Below are positions 15,853-25,236 of a stretch of 64,000 nt of DNA, in pieces. A program made the position numbers and the translations under genes. The stretch lies in the NCBI GenBank assembly GCA_964351745.1, contig CAYGPI010000003.1:1-64000 (forward strand), read 5' to 3'. Each line of letters begins with the position of its first letter. The stretch's first letter is position 1. The notes under the pieces were generated by a model that was given only the letters and a program-made list of their open reading frames with translations, was not told where the DNA came from and did not search any database. Source of the stretch: CAYNJF01 sp964351745 (GTDB lineage Bacteria > Pseudomonadota > Gammaproteobacteria > Berkiellales > Berkiellaceae).

Positions 15853-17112
15853 ATGACAGATTTACTTATAATTGGGGCCGGACCCGTAGGCTTAAAAACA
15901 GCAATAGAAATGAAGTTAAGAGATCCAGCTTTGTCTATTTTAATGCTTGAAAAATATTCGAGCTATAGAAGAAAGCATACTCTATCTATCGATAGTCTCT
16001 CGTTTATCAATTCTCACTTCGACTCAAGCTACCAAACTCTTTTGAGGTCGTTTGTTGGTAACACTTCTACGATGACACTTGAAAAGGAGTTAAAAGCCTT
16101 CGCTTTGAGTTTAGGGATCAACATTCGTCACGAAAATGTCGAAGATTGTCAAAACCTAGCAACACGTTACCCTGAAGTTAAGCTTATCATTGGCGCTGAC
16201 GGTGCGCATAGTATGGTTAGAAAAAATATTTTTGACGATAAATTTAAACAACAAACTGATCTGCAATATGTCGCTGAAATGAAGTATGCGGTTAAAGGTA
16301 AGACTAGAGCTCTTTCTCAACTTACGGAAATCCCAATAGCTCTCATGAAAACCAATCATTTTATTGTGGAAAATGTAGGCAAGAGTACGGGGCAAGAAAC
16401 TCAAGTTACTTTAAGAGTGTTTATTGAGCCATCAGAGCATGCGTCGCTTAAGCAGGCAACCTATAAACATCCTTATTCTTGGAATAGCAAAGATAAAAAA
16501 CTCATTGATAGCAAAGTTATCGATAGCTTAGAGCGGTGGCTTGATTACCGACAAACAATATTAAATGATGATTTTCAACCAGAGAGTACCCGCATTACAG
16601 GGTTGAAACTAAGTTGTTATTCAAGCCAAAAAGTTGTGCATGAGAAGCATGGGGCAACCTGGGCACTGGTTGGAGACTCTGCTTTTGGGGTCCCATATTT
16701 CAAGAGCTTAAATAATGGTTTCTTATGTGCCGATGTGTTGGCAGAGCAAGCTGTAAGGCACTTACATGGCGAGCAGGATACTGAGAAAAAGACATATTTT
16801 GGTTTTCAGATATTCAACAAAAAATATTCACCACTAAAGAAATATGGTGATTTTGTTGATAGTTTATCAGATAAAGAAATACTGGCAGCTCAAATCAAAG
16901 CAAAATGTATGAAAGCAGCTGACTACCCATTATCAGCTTCTCGCTCAGTCTTTAAAACTGCTAGTCATGTAGAAAAGGAGTATGTCTTTGCAGCATCAGC
17001 TGCTATCTTAACTGCTTATGGGATCAAACAATACATTGATTTTCAAAAAGCCAAGACAGGCAAGCCGGAGTCTCATTCTATAGAGCCATCTAATCGATAT
17101 CACTCTTTTTGA
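15853..17112 (+). CDS. MICAL/PHBH-like FAD monooxygenase
   Basis: A 419-residue flavoprotein with the dinucleotide-binding motif GAGPVGLKTA (8-17), the DG motif IIGADGAHS near 114, and the GD motif VGDSAFGVPYF near 275. The segment GLKTAIEMKLRDP...MLEKYSSYRRKHTL resembles the MICAL pattern GLRTAIELA...VVEKR more than ubiquinone-pathway hydroxylases. The C-terminus has a weak hydrophobic segment (FAASAAILTAYGI). The ATG at 15853 was chosen because the FAD fold starts there; the frame is open 19 codons further upstream. Substrate unknown. A MICAL-like enzyme could oxidise host actin if translocated, which is inference only. Confidence 0.65.
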   Translation: MTDLLIIGAGPVGLKTAIEMKLRDPALSILMLEKYSSYRRKHTLSIDSLSFINSHFDSSYQTLLRSFVGNTSTMTLEKELKAFALSLGINIRHENVEDCQNLATRYPEVKLIIGADGAHSMVRKNIFDDKFKQQTDLQYVAEMKYAVKGKTRALSQLTEIPIALMKTNHFIVENVGKSTGQETQVTLRVFIEPSEHASLKQATYKHPYSWNSKDKKLIDSKVIDSLERWLDYRQTILNDDFQPESTRITGLKLSCYSSQKVVHEKHGATWALVGDSAFGVPYFKSLNNGFLCADVLAEQAVRHLHGEQDTEKKTYFGFQIFNKKYSPLKKYGDFVDSLSDKEILAAQIKAKCMKAADYPLSASRSVFKTASHVEKEYVFAASAAILTAYGIKQYIDFQKAKTGKPESHSIEPSNRYHSF

Positions 17113-17412
17113 CTTGTCTGACATTATTATTTAGCGTGAGTAGATTTTTGGTGTATGTCTCGGGTAAGTAATGCTTATTTATAGTGAGGTTGATTGAAAG
17201 GCAACCTTGAATATACTTATGCTTAGGGTTGATCAGATTTTAAACCTTCTGTTCACTCTCAAGACACTTTATACGTTAACAGTCGCCTGTGGTGTGATAG
17301 GTTTTTCTCTCACGTCAGGCTCAGTTTCTTCAGTAAAAGTTTCATACTGCTTATCGAGGAGCGCCACCAAGCATGATAACGTGTCCGATTGGTAAGCAAT
17401 ATTTGTTAGTCG
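17113..17412. other. 300-bp gap without a supported gene
   Basis: AT-rich, with no tRNA, strong hairpin or clear promoter that I can identify. A 62-codon open frame at 17207-17395 is rich in Ser, Leu and Val with no ribosome-binding site and is probably not a gene. Confidence 0.4.
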
Positions 17413-17913
17413 GTGGGACACGATTTATTTAAGGAAAAGTATTTATCTTTAAAAGGAGAATTGTTTCCTGTGCTGCAAGATAGAATACCTTCAAGAGAGA
17501 ATCCTGCGTATGCTGATTATTGTTATTCGCAGGGGATATCTGTGAAAGAGGTTAACCCCATTGTTCTATTAAGAGCAATTGGAAAAAGAGGTCCCTCAAG
17601 TTTTGTATTCGAACCTGTTTATGAAAACTTATTTTCAGTAGCTGATATTAAAAAACTAAGAGATGAATTAGATATTAGTCAAAATGACTTAGCTTTAGCC
17701 TTTGACATAAGTAAAGTTACTTTGCACAAAATTGAAACTGGTGAAAGTAGAGATTCAAATACGATGAAGTTAATTCAGATATATTTTGAATTTCCAGAGG
17801 TTGCACTATGGCAGTTACTGCAAACAGGCTCACATGTGCATAGCAACGTCCTATCAAAATTAGTACAGTACTTTTCAGGCAAAACTCAGACTTGTGGTTT
17901 GGATTCTAACTAG
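17413..17913 (+). CDS. XRE-family regulator, possibly a partnerless antitoxin
   Basis: A 166-residue protein with a helix-turn-helix around 90-145: IKKLRDELDISQNDLALAFD, SKVTLHKIETGESRDSNTMK, then a terminal ALWQLLQTG as in HigA/MqsA-like antitoxins. The first 85 residues match nothing I know. The start is a GTG with no clear ribosome-binding site, and an initial segment may have been lost. No toxin-like gene is seen on either side. Confidence 0.6.
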   Translation: MGHDLFKEKYLSLKGELFPVLQDRIPSRENPAYADYCYSQGISVKEVNPIVLLRAIGKRGPSSFVFEPVYENLFSVADIKKLRDELDISQNDLALAFDISKVTLHKIETGESRDSNTMKLIQIYFEFPEVALWQLLQTGSHVHSNVLSKLVQYFSGKTQTCGLDSN

Positions 17914-18031
17914 CTTGCACGGTGGAAGCTGATTAGTGAAGGGGTAACTTGATCCAATTTTTGAAAAAATCGATCTTGTGCTCCTAGCAATGTAATTAGC
18001 CTTGAGCTTGATAAGCTAGGTTTGAAAATGG

Positions 18032-18051
18032 CTAGATAACTTATTATCTAG
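18032..18051. other. Hairpin in the gap before the acetyltransferase cluster
   Basis: CTAGATAA-CTTA-TTATCTAG, an 8-bp perfect stem with a 4-nt loop, without a T tract. It lies between the XRE gene and the acetyltransferase gene. It could stop read-through weakly or bind a regulator. Confidence 0.3.
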
Positions 18052-18165
18052 TAAGGTTGATTTATATATACAGCTCAATTTAAGCGGTTGCTGGCTAAAG
18101 CTAGAATGATAGGGGACAATATAAGCACTTAACAAATGAAATGTCACAATATTTTATAACCAACT

Positions 18166-19404
18166 ATGAACATATATCACCTTAAAGAAATCACAACGCC
18201 TCGTCTCATCATTCGCCCAGTACGCTTAGGCGATGAAAATGAGATTAACCAGGCAATCAATCGCTCGTTACATGCTTTGCAGCGTTGGATGCCGTGGGCA
18301 ATAGATCCAAGTTTAGAAACAACTTTAGAATTTTGTAAAAAGGCTGATATTGGTTGGAAGACTCAAAGCATGGCTGATTTCCCAATGGTTGCCATGCTTA
18401 AAGAGAATAATAAAATCATCTCTGCGACAGGGTTTAACGAACGAAGTGATCTGACAAAACCATATTATGAGGTAGGCTATTGGATAGATACAGATTACCA
18501 GGGGCAAGGACTTGTTACAGAGCTTGTGATTGCCCTAACTAGGTATGCTTTTGAGGCACTTCATGCTGCACGAGTGCAAATATGTACACAAGTGAAAAAT
18601 ACTAAGAGTATCGCAGTAGCTAAGCGGTGTGGTTACGTTACTGAGGGCACTTTAAGATCATATTGCATAGATTGTGAGTCCTTATATCCGGATGACTCAT
18701 TCATGCTTGCCTGTTGTGATGTGGCTGTATTACCTAGTCTAGATGTTGTTTGGCAGCATGATAAAGAAAGGGAAGCTACAGCTGCAACTAATGCGGACTT
18801 ACCAGTAGAGCATCAATCAAATCAAAGAGAGCAGTTGCCAGTATTGGAAACATCTCGACTTCAATTGATAGCCCCAAGAATAAATGATATTGATCAATTT
18901 TATGAAGCCCAAATGCACTCTGTTAAAGAGGTTGCTCCTTGGTTTACTTGGGCTAAACCAAATATAACTAAAGAAGACATAGCCTATCATATTAACGATG
19001 CTGTCAAAGCAAGTCAGGATATAAAATCAACCGATCATTTATTTTATTTGGTGTGGGATAAAGGCCAGAAAAACTTATTAGGGGAAGTATGGTACAAGGT
19101 CTTGGAGTGGGACCAACCGATACTACAAATCAATTATTGGTTCGATACTCGTCATACGGGTCAAGGATATGCTTCTGAAGCCGTTGCAAGACTTGTTGAA
19201 TATGGTCTTAATGTGTTAAATGCAAGAAGGATCCAGCTGCATGCCTCTGAAACCAATACTCGCAGCCAGAAATTGGCCCAAAGATTGGGCTTTACCCTTG
19301 AAGGATCATTGAAAAACCATGCCAAAAATTTTATGACAGGTGAACATTTGAACTCTAGAATGTACTCCATGATTAGTACGAAAGAGCTATCCATGGGTAA
19401 ATAA
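18166..19404 (+). CDS. Fused double RimJ/RimL-type GNAT acetyltransferase
   Basis: A 412-residue protein made of two consecutive GNAT domains of about 180 residues each. The first begins TPRLIIRPVRLGDENEI and has VGYWIDTDYQGQGLVTELV as acetyl-CoA loop; the second begins ETSRLQLIAPRINDID and has INYWFDTRHTGQGYASEAV. Both have the R/Q-x-x-G-x-G/A type loop, so both could bind acetyl-CoA. Single-domain RimJ/RimL enzymes acetylate N-terminal amines of ribosomal proteins or small amines. It is the first gene of a tightly spaced four-gene run with another kinase and acetyltransferase that look like antibiotic-modifying enzymes. Confidence 0.8.
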   Translation: MNIYHLKEITTPRLIIRPVRLGDENEINQAINRSLHALQRWMPWAIDPSLETTLEFCKKADIGWKTQSMADFPMVAMLKENNKIISATGFNERSDLTKPYYEVGYWIDTDYQGQGLVTELVIALTRYAFEALHAARVQICTQVKNTKSIAVAKRCGYVTEGTLRSYCIDCESLYPDDSFMLACCDVAVLPSLDVVWQHDKEREATAATNADLPVEHQSNQREQLPVLETSRLQLIAPRINDIDQFYEAQMHSVKEVAPWFTWAKPNITKEDIAYHINDAVKASQDIKSTDHLFYLVWDKGQKNLLGEVWYKVLEWDQPILQINYWFDTRHTGQGYASEAVARLVEYGLNVLNARRIQLHASETNTRSQKLAQRLGFTLEGSLKNHAKNFMTGEHLNSRMYSMISTKELSMGK

Positions 19405-19435
19405 GTTATGAAACATAAAAAGCTGGGGAGTGACG

Positions 19436-20407
19436 ATGGAGCATCATGAACAAGTGCTGCAATGGGGACGTCATTATTTGACCTCAAATGGATATGCCCT
19501 AGAGAAAACAGCTGAAATCATGCTGGAAACTCCTTGGTCGACCTTAATCAAATTTGCAACCTCAAAAGGCTGCGTTTACTTAAAGCAAACACCACCGTCT
19601 ATTTCGATAGAATCCAAATTGATTCAACTTTTGGCGAATAAATGCCAAGCCAATGTTCCAAGGATCATCGCCACGAATGAACTTCTACACTGTTTTTTAA
19701 TGAATGATGCCGGTCAATCACTGCGCGAATATTTAAAGAGAGACTTTCAGCCAAAAAGGCTGTGTCAGGCCATTAAACAGTATGCTGGTATTCAAAGATC
19801 TACTGAAGACGATATCGACGCCTTTCTTGCACTTGGTGCGCCAGATTGGCGATTAGATAAATTGCCTCAAGGATACGAACGCATGATTAGCCAAGAAACA
19901 CTTTTAAAGGACAATGGGCTAACCAACAAAGATCTTAAAATGCTGCGTGATTTGAGTCTAAGATTTTCAGCACAGTGCGAATTGCTTTCTCAATATCAAA
20001 TCCCAGAGACGATAGCCATTTTTGATTTTAATACTAATAATGTTTTGATTGATATGGACTCAAAACAAATGACAAACATTGATTGGGGCGAAGCTGTGAT
20101 TACACACCCATTTTTTTCGATGCATACTTACTTACATCAAGCAGTCATTCATCATCCTGTTACGGAATCAGATGAAACCTATTATCAGCTCCAAGAAACA
20201 TGTTTAGAAAATTGGCTTGATATGGCACCTCGAGCACAGCTTTTAAAAGCTTTCGATTTGGCCAAAAAATGTTGGCCAATATATTCTGCTTTAAGTACAT
20301 TTCGGTTAACTGATATCATTGGGCTACAAGCATTTAAAACATTTTATGCGAATAGACCAAATAAAATAACCAATGATTTAAAAACCTATATTCTCTTGGA
20401 GAGTTAG
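19436..20407 (+). CDS. APH-like phosphotransferase
   Basis: A 323-residue protein of the aminoglycoside phosphotransferase/choline-kinase fold. The catalytic loop is IFDFNTNNVLID near 195-207 (in place of HGDxxxxN), with metal-binding IDWGE about 15 residues later. GGGGAG is five bases upstream of the ATG at 19436; a GTG at 19430 is an alternative. The substrate is unknown; relatives phosphorylate aminoglycosides, macrolides, homoserine or sugars. It lies 31 bp after the double acetyltransferase gene and five bases before the methyltransferase gene. Confidence 0.7.
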   Translation: MEHHEQVLQWGRHYLTSNGYALEKTAEIMLETPWSTLIKFATSKGCVYLKQTPPSISIESKLIQLLANKCQANVPRIIATNELLHCFLMNDAGQSLREYLKRDFQPKRLCQAIKQYAGIQRSTEDDIDAFLALGAPDWRLDKLPQGYERMISQETLLKDNGLTNKDLKMLRDLSLRFSAQCELLSQYQIPETIAIFDFNTNNVLIDMDSKQMTNIDWGEAVITHPFFSMHTYLHQAVIHHPVTESDETYYQLQETCLENWLDMAPRAQLLKAFDLAKKCWPIYSALSTFRLTDIIGLQAFKTFYANRPNKITNDLKTYILLES

Positions 20408-20412
20408 ATAAA

Positions 20413-21201
20413 ATGACTAGCAAGCATAGTAGCGCAAATCCTTCACATTACGATTACGCCGCAGACAAGTATGATGTTATATATGAACAGTACGCAGAGA
20501 TAGATGATGAATTGATTGCTAATATTTTAAGGAAAAAGAAGGTTAGTACAGTTTTAGATCTTACTTGTGGCACAGGTGCTCAAGTGATTTATTTGGCACA
20601 AAATAAGTTTGAAGTGACTGGCTCAGATATTAATCAGAAAATGCTAAATGTTGCTAAGAAAAAAGCTAAAAAATTGAATCTTCAATGTAAATTACATTTA
20701 GGTGATATGAGAACATGCCAAGTAGGGCAGTTTGATTCTGTTATTACAATTTTTAACTCAATTGGCCATTTAACGAAACCTGATTTTATAAAAGCGCTTA
20801 AGAATATTAGTGGTAACCTAAAGCCTGGTGGAGTTTATGTTTTTGACATTTTTAACCTCAATTATATGCAAGATGGTAGAAATATATCAAATTTGACGAT
20901 TGACTTTATCTCTCAAGATAAAAATAGAGTGGTTAGGAAAATTCAATACAGCACAGTTGATCATAAGGGGGTGCTTGCTTCATATACCACCTCTATTGTA
21001 CAACCAGTAAAAAGTGCTCGTCCAATTGAGAGTAAAGGCTCGCAGACCTTACAGATATATAGTGTAGATGAATTGAATGCAATGCTTCAGAAGTGTGGTT
21101 TTAAATTGCTTCACAAATATGGTATAGATGGCTCACGATTCAGTGATAAAAAGACTAAACACATGTTACTAGTTGCTCAAAAAATAGCATTGAAAATTTA
21201 A
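20413..21201 (+). CDS. Class I SAM-dependent methyltransferase
   Basis: A 262-residue protein with the SAM-binding motif I VLDLTCGTGAQV near residue 48-59, acidic motif II GSDINQKML and motif III-like LHLGDMRT. Small-molecule methyltransferase type; the substrate cannot be deduced. GGAG precedes the ATG. It is in the same apparent operon as the APH-like gene (five bases upstream) and the acetyltransferase gene (two bases downstream). Confidence 0.8.
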   Translation: MTSKHSSANPSHYDYAADKYDVIYEQYAEIDDELIANILRKKKVSTVLDLTCGTGAQVIYLAQNKFEVTGSDINQKMLNVAKKKAKKLNLQCKLHLGDMRTCQVGQFDSVITIFNSIGHLTKPDFIKALKNISGNLKPGGVYVFDIFNLNYMQDGRNISNLTIDFISQDKNRVVRKIQYSTVDHKGVLASYTTSIVQPVKSARPIESKGSQTLQIYSVDELNAMLQKCGFKLLHKYGIDGSRFSDKKTKHMLLVAQKIALKI

Positions 21202-21203
21202 GT

Positions 21204-21746
21204 ATGACAAGCAAATCTTCAAATATTTTTTTTAGACCATTAAAGGTCAATGATCTATTGATGATTTATCATTGGTTTAAAGGGAAAGAAGTCAATCAAT
21301 GGTATGCAAGAGGAAAGGCGTGGTCGAAAAAAAATGTTGAGGATAAATATTTACCCAGGATCCAAGGGCTAGAAGATATTTCATGTTATATCATCTCCAA
21401 AGACAATAAAGATATTGGTTTTATTCAATATTATCCTTTGACAAAGTCTGCTATGCCAGCAGATCTTACATGCTCTATGGCAGAAAAATTGAATATTGAA
21501 ATAGAAGCTTCTGTTGGGGTTGATATGTTCATTGGAGATTCATCACTGATTGGCAAAGGACTAGGTGAGGGGATGTTAAAGAGTTTTATAGAGAACGTAA
21601 TACCGAGTCAATATCATACTATTTACCTTGATCCAGAGGTCTCAAATGTTCGTGCCATAAAATCCTATATGAAGGTTGGGTTTGTTAAATTTGCCAAACA
21701 GCCAAATGATAGAGTATGTTTGATGTGTTTTACGAGAAAAGTCTAA
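21204..21746 (+). CDS. AAC(6')-like GNAT acetyltransferase
   Basis: A 180-residue acetyltransferase that follows the AAC(6') plan: FFRPLKVNDLLMIYHWFKG, KYLPRIQG, DIGFIQYYPL, FIGDSSLIGKGLGEGMLKSF (acetyl-CoA loop) and DPEVSNVRAIKSYMKVGF. Aminoglycoside 6'-N-acetyltransferases share these blocks in the same order. Siderophore-synthesis acetyltransferases are the alternative. Last gene of the four-gene run; no integron or IS sequence is nearby, so it is probably intrinsic rather than recently acquired. Confidence 0.75.
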   Translation: MTSKSSNIFFRPLKVNDLLMIYHWFKGKEVNQWYARGKAWSKKNVEDKYLPRIQGLEDISCYIISKDNKDIGFIQYYPLTKSAMPADLTCSMAEKLNIEIEASVGVDMFIGDSSLIGKGLGEGMLKSFIENVIPSQYHTIYLDPEVSNVRAIKSYMKVGFVKFAKQPNDRVCLMCFTRKV

Positions 21747-21888
21747 TCTTTCTGAAAGCATCTCTTAAAATATTGACCAAGCACCCTCAGTTAGGATGCG
21801 TAGACAGGATAGGTCACAGAGCCTTGAAAGGGCAAGCGAGTTTTTAGATTAAACTCATGGAGTGCCCCTGATCTCAATGTGAAGATCA

Positions 21889-23313
21889 TTAACACGTCAC
21901 TTTGTTCACCACGGCACTTACTGCTTCCCACGCAAAATAAATTAGAAAGGAGATTAAGATGGCTGGCAACACGCTATAGACATTCATGAAGCTTAAGAAG
22001 GTCTCCCAACCTAGGACCGTTGAAATGGCTCCAATAATCATAGTTATCGCCAGAGGTTGGCTTAATCTTTTGCCTAAAACATAGAGTGTAATGATGGGAG
22101 CAAAAGCAGCTCCTAATGCAGCCCATGAAAAGACCACTAATGAAAAGACATTTTTACTTCCGAAAAGAGCAATACATAATGCAAAAATCGTGATTAATAA
22201 AGTACTGAGTTTGTATACCCAATATGGCTTTTGTCTTGTATCAAAGTCTTCACTGACGGCTGCTGAGCAGCTTAATATTTGTGAATCAGCGGTGGACATG
22301 GTTGCTGCAAATAATCCAGCTAAAACAAGCCCCACAAAAATAGGGTTTAGCATTTGAATAGCAAGCAACGGCAAAGCCAGCTCTGCATCAAAATTACTTT
22401 GTTTTATCAATAAGCGAGCAAAAAATCCTACTAGAATTGTGAAGGTGAAGAAAAAGATATACCAAGCATAATAGTAAACTCTGGCTCGTGTCATATCAGA
22501 GGGTTTGTCCATCGCCATAAAGCGGCTCATGATATGTGGCTGCCCAATGACAGCAAAGCCAGCAAACATCCAACTTAAGACAAAGGCGGCAGGGCCTATC
22601 AAAGGACCTAAATGTGGCGTATCTGGAAACAAATTGAGATAGTCTGGAGAAACACTTTGTATTTGTGTGAAAAACCCTTCCCAACCTCCCACGTTTAAGA
22701 GAGCCACGCAGGTTAACGTTAACATGGCAACAATCATCACAAACGATTGCGCGACATCTGTCCAGATAGAAGCTCTGATGCCACCAGCATAGCAGTAGAT
22801 CACAACGATTACCGCTCCAATGATTGCCCCAACCTCATACGGCCAACCAAACAAAACATGGAGAGCCTTACTGCCTGCATTAAGTTGTGCTGCGGCATAG
22901 GAGCCTAAAAATATAATGGTTACAAGACCGACCAGGTTCCTGAATCTCTGAAAGTTAGGTGGGTACCAACTACTTAGCAACCCCCCAAAGTTATGGACCT
23001 TATTTTTTTCAGTTGCAATCCGTACTTTTCGATGGATAAATAAAGAAGCAATGAAATCGCCTGATATCCAACCAATCGCTAGCCATATTGAAGCTAATCC
23101 AACTTGGTATGTGTAGCCAATCATACCAATAAACATGTAGCCGCTATTATTGGAAGCAACAGCAGATAGGGCGACAAGACTTGGAGGAACATTTTGGCTT
23201 GCTAACAAATAGTCCTTTGCTGTAGGTTGGCTATGTAGTTTAGATAACCCTCCGATAATCACTAGCAGACAAAGAAAAGCAAGGAAACTAATAATGATGG
23301 TAGTAGATGCCAT
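21889..23313 (-). CDS. Sodium/solute symporter (PutP-like SSF family)
   Basis: A 474-residue integral membrane protein with about 12-13 hydrophobic helices. SSF features: ASNNSGYMFIGMIGYTYQVG in the first helices, PHIMSRFMAMD in the central loop, and GLFAATMSTADSQIL, which is the Na+-site signature (ATMSTADSQ) shared with PutP. Sodium-coupled import of proline or a related small solute is likely. Standalone reverse-strand gene with its ATG at 23313. Confidence 0.85.
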   Translation of the reverse strand: MASTTIIISFLAFLCLLVIIGGLSKLHSQPTAKDYLLASQNVPPSLVALSAVASNNSGYMFIGMIGYTYQVGLASIWLAIGWISGDFIASLFIHRKVRIATEKNKVHNFGGLLSSWYPPNFQRFRNLVGLVTIIFLGSYAAAQLNAGSKALHVLFGWPYEVGAIIGAVIVVIYCYAGGIRASIWTDVAQSFVMIVAMLTLTCVALLNVGGWEGFFTQIQSVSPDYLNLFPDTPHLGPLIGPAAFVLSWMFAGFAVIGQPHIMSRFMAMDKPSDMTRARVYYYAWYIFFFTFTILVGFFARLLIKQSNFDAELALPLLAIQMLNPIFVGLVLAGLFAATMSTADSQILSCSAAVSEDFDTRQKPYWVYKLSTLLITIFALCIALFGSKNVFSLVVFSWAALGAAFAPIITLYVLGKRLSQPLAITMIIGAISTVLGWETFLSFMNVYSVLPAILISFLIYFAWEAVSAVVNKVTC

Positions 23314-23664
23314 GTTATATGTTATCTTATTTTAAATATTGTATTGCAATGAATGTCTATTAATACTCTAGAATATTTCTCTGTCTGTTGAAACCTTTTT
23401 GACATAAATTTTTAGAATTTAAGTTTTAATATTTTTTGTACGCTTGATTAAAATGGTAGATCACATCAAAAAATAGATGTTTTTGTCGTAATTATTGGGG
23501 GGATACTATTTGGCTATAAAGCGATTCATGCTAATAGTTCGTCGCCTTTGGTTTGAAGTGCTTGAATGATGTTTGACTTTTTGAAGGTAAAAAGGGACAG
23601 ATAACTGTCCCTTTTTTTATAATTGTATTCTTGCTTATAATTAATTATAAATCATGATTATGAT
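23314..23664. other. 350-bp gap with terminator
   Basis: Non-coding. It holds the promoter of the symporter gene near its left end and a strong intrinsic terminator (23591-23618) near its right end. No small ORF with protein-like features is visible. Confidence 0.5.
23591..23618 (-). terminator. Bidirectional intrinsic terminator
   Basis: AAAGGGACAG (23591-23600), loop ATAA, CTGTCCCTTT (23605-23614): a perfect 10-bp stem flanked by A- and T-runs on both sides. It terminates the reverse-strand membrane-protein gene that ends at 23665. Confidence 0.85.
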
Positions 23665-24504
23665 TTAAACTGATGCATTTGCATTAAATTCGAGATTGAA
23701 AGGAACATCCATCATTTCAGTAAGGTCGTCTTGCTCTTCCCATTCTTGACCGTTATATATATGGATACTGCTCGCAATTTTCTGATTATCACACTTCTCA
23801 CATTCAAAGAGATCACGCTCGAATTTCAAGGTACCGTCTTGTGGCTCTTCGTGCTCTTCTAAGTCACCTGGTGCGCATAAGTTTTCAATAAATTCAATAG
23901 ATCCTACTTCTAACTGACTAAGCTGCGCGGCATCATCGAGAATTTTTTCAGGGCAATTAAATAATTTAGCAAAAGTAATGTCTGATACCATGAAGCGCTG
24001 GCAAGATTCACAATAAGGTTGACTTGGAAGCATCCCCACACAGATAAGACTTGCAAACACAAACCCCATGACTTCTAGAGCGTTCAAAAGATATCCCCAT
24101 TTTCCTAACTCAAATCCTATGGATGAGCTAATTGAGTAGAAGCTTTGCGTACTCATGAATACAAAATACTCACTAAAAGTTAAGCTGTCTTTCAAGTACC
24201 GTCCATCGATTTGAAGAAGGTTATAATCTAAGAAATAGATCAGACCATAGGATGCAAGAGCAACGGCTATGATTTGAGCTATCAGTGAAAAGCTTACAGG
24301 GATGTGAAATAATCTTGTCCCAAGTAGAAAGCCGCTGGTGGATATCACACCTAGAATGATGGCTCCCAAGGGGATCGCAAAGAAGACATAGGCGTTTAAT
24401 AAGTTACAGTTAAATTTTTGTTGTACTGTGACTGTTGCAAACACAATCAAGCTTGCTGTGATAGCCCCGAATAGAAAGTTGGCCAAACGTTTTAGTAAAA
24501 ACAT
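23665..24504 (-). CDS. Membrane protein with paired Cys motifs
   Basis: A 279-residue protein with about four hydrophobic segments in the first 160 residues, then a soluble acidic C-terminal part. It has CESCQRFM near 166 and CEKCDNQ near 237, two CxxC pairs that could form one zinc ribbon or redox pairs. No family recognised. Its position between a symporter and secreted proteins gives no clue to function. Confidence 0.65.
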   Translation of the reverse strand: MFLLKRLANFLFGAITASLIVFATVTVQQKFNCNLLNAYVFFAIPLGAIILGVISTSGFLLGTRLFHIPVSFSLIAQIIAVALASYGLIYFLDYNLLQIDGRYLKDSLTFSEYFVFMSTQSFYSISSSIGFELGKWGYLLNALEVMGFVFASLICVGMLPSQPYCESCQRFMVSDITFAKLFNCPEKILDDAAQLSQLEVGSIEFIENLCAPGDLEEHEEPQDGTLKFERDLFECEKCDNQKIASSIHIYNGQEWEEQDDLTEMMDVPFNLEFNANASV

Positions 24505-24635
24505 ACTTTTCCCCTAAAATTATTTTAAATTATCTTATTGTATCAATCAGGTGTAAGTAGTTTAACTTATTTGAGACGAGAGGCTATGATTGCAAGATGA
24601 ACGTCTATCGTCTATGGGTTGGGTGAAACCAAGGT

Positions 24636-25121
24636 TTATTTGATCTCAGGTGCTGGACCATTTAAAGTTTCAAAAAATGGAAAGCCTATTTTAACCATAT
24701 CGGAGCTACAGGTCGTTTCTTGTACTGCAAGCGTAGCCCCTTCTTTGAATGGATCGGTACCCCAATATCGCTTAATAGCCACGCCAGCTTGGCTTTCACT
24801 GGTGTAACCATGACTCTTCCAGTAGCGAGCCATCATGGCGCTATCTGCTTGAACTTCAGCTTTGGTTTGCTTCGGGCCCCAAAAATCTCCCCACGAATTG
24901 GGTGATGCCATCATACATAAAACGCCAGCATAAGCCTTTCCAGCCTTTTCAGCTAAGTGAACTTCTTCTGGCACTTCTATGGCGTCTCGAATAGTCCCTC
25001 CTATGGAAGGATGATACTCATCCAGGATAATGTCACTATTAGCTAGAGCCTCAAAAGGGTGTAGTATCACAAGACTAGCCAGGGCCAATATTTTCCAGGT
25101 ATTTTGAAGTAGAATTGTCAT
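24636..25121 (-). CDS. Small secreted protein of unknown function
   Basis: A 161-residue protein with a clear N-terminal signal peptide (TWKILALASLVILHPFEALA, likely cleaved after ALA near 27). The mature part has two Cys residues (CMM, TTC) that could form a disulfide and aromatic-rich segments (WGDFWGP, KRYWG). No family recognised. Standalone reverse-strand gene. Confidence 0.7.
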   Translation of the reverse strand: MTILLQNTWKILALASLVILHPFEALANSDIILDEYHPSIGGTIRDAIEVPEEVHLAEKAGKAYAGVLCMMASPNSWGDFWGPKQTKAEVQADSAMMARYWKSHGYTSESQAGVAIKRYWGTDPFKEGATLAVQETTCSSDMVKIGFPFFETLNGPAPEIK

Positions 25122-25236
25122 TTTTTATATCACTTTAAGTGGCGTTTATCACCTTTGACTGAGACAAGCTGAGGAAGTTCAATATGGCGATAACTAGAAT
25201 TTGCTAATAGCAGCATAATTGATCGTGTCTAGTGGC

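Noticed and set aside
17207..17395. Possible small toxin gene before the XRE regulator
   Set aside because: No toxin-like pattern and no ribosome-binding site; the XRE protein therefore stays without a partner.
24636..25121. Small secreted protein as a PEP-CTERM substrate
   Set aside because: Its C-terminus (GPAPEIK) has no PEP motif followed by membrane helix and basic tail.
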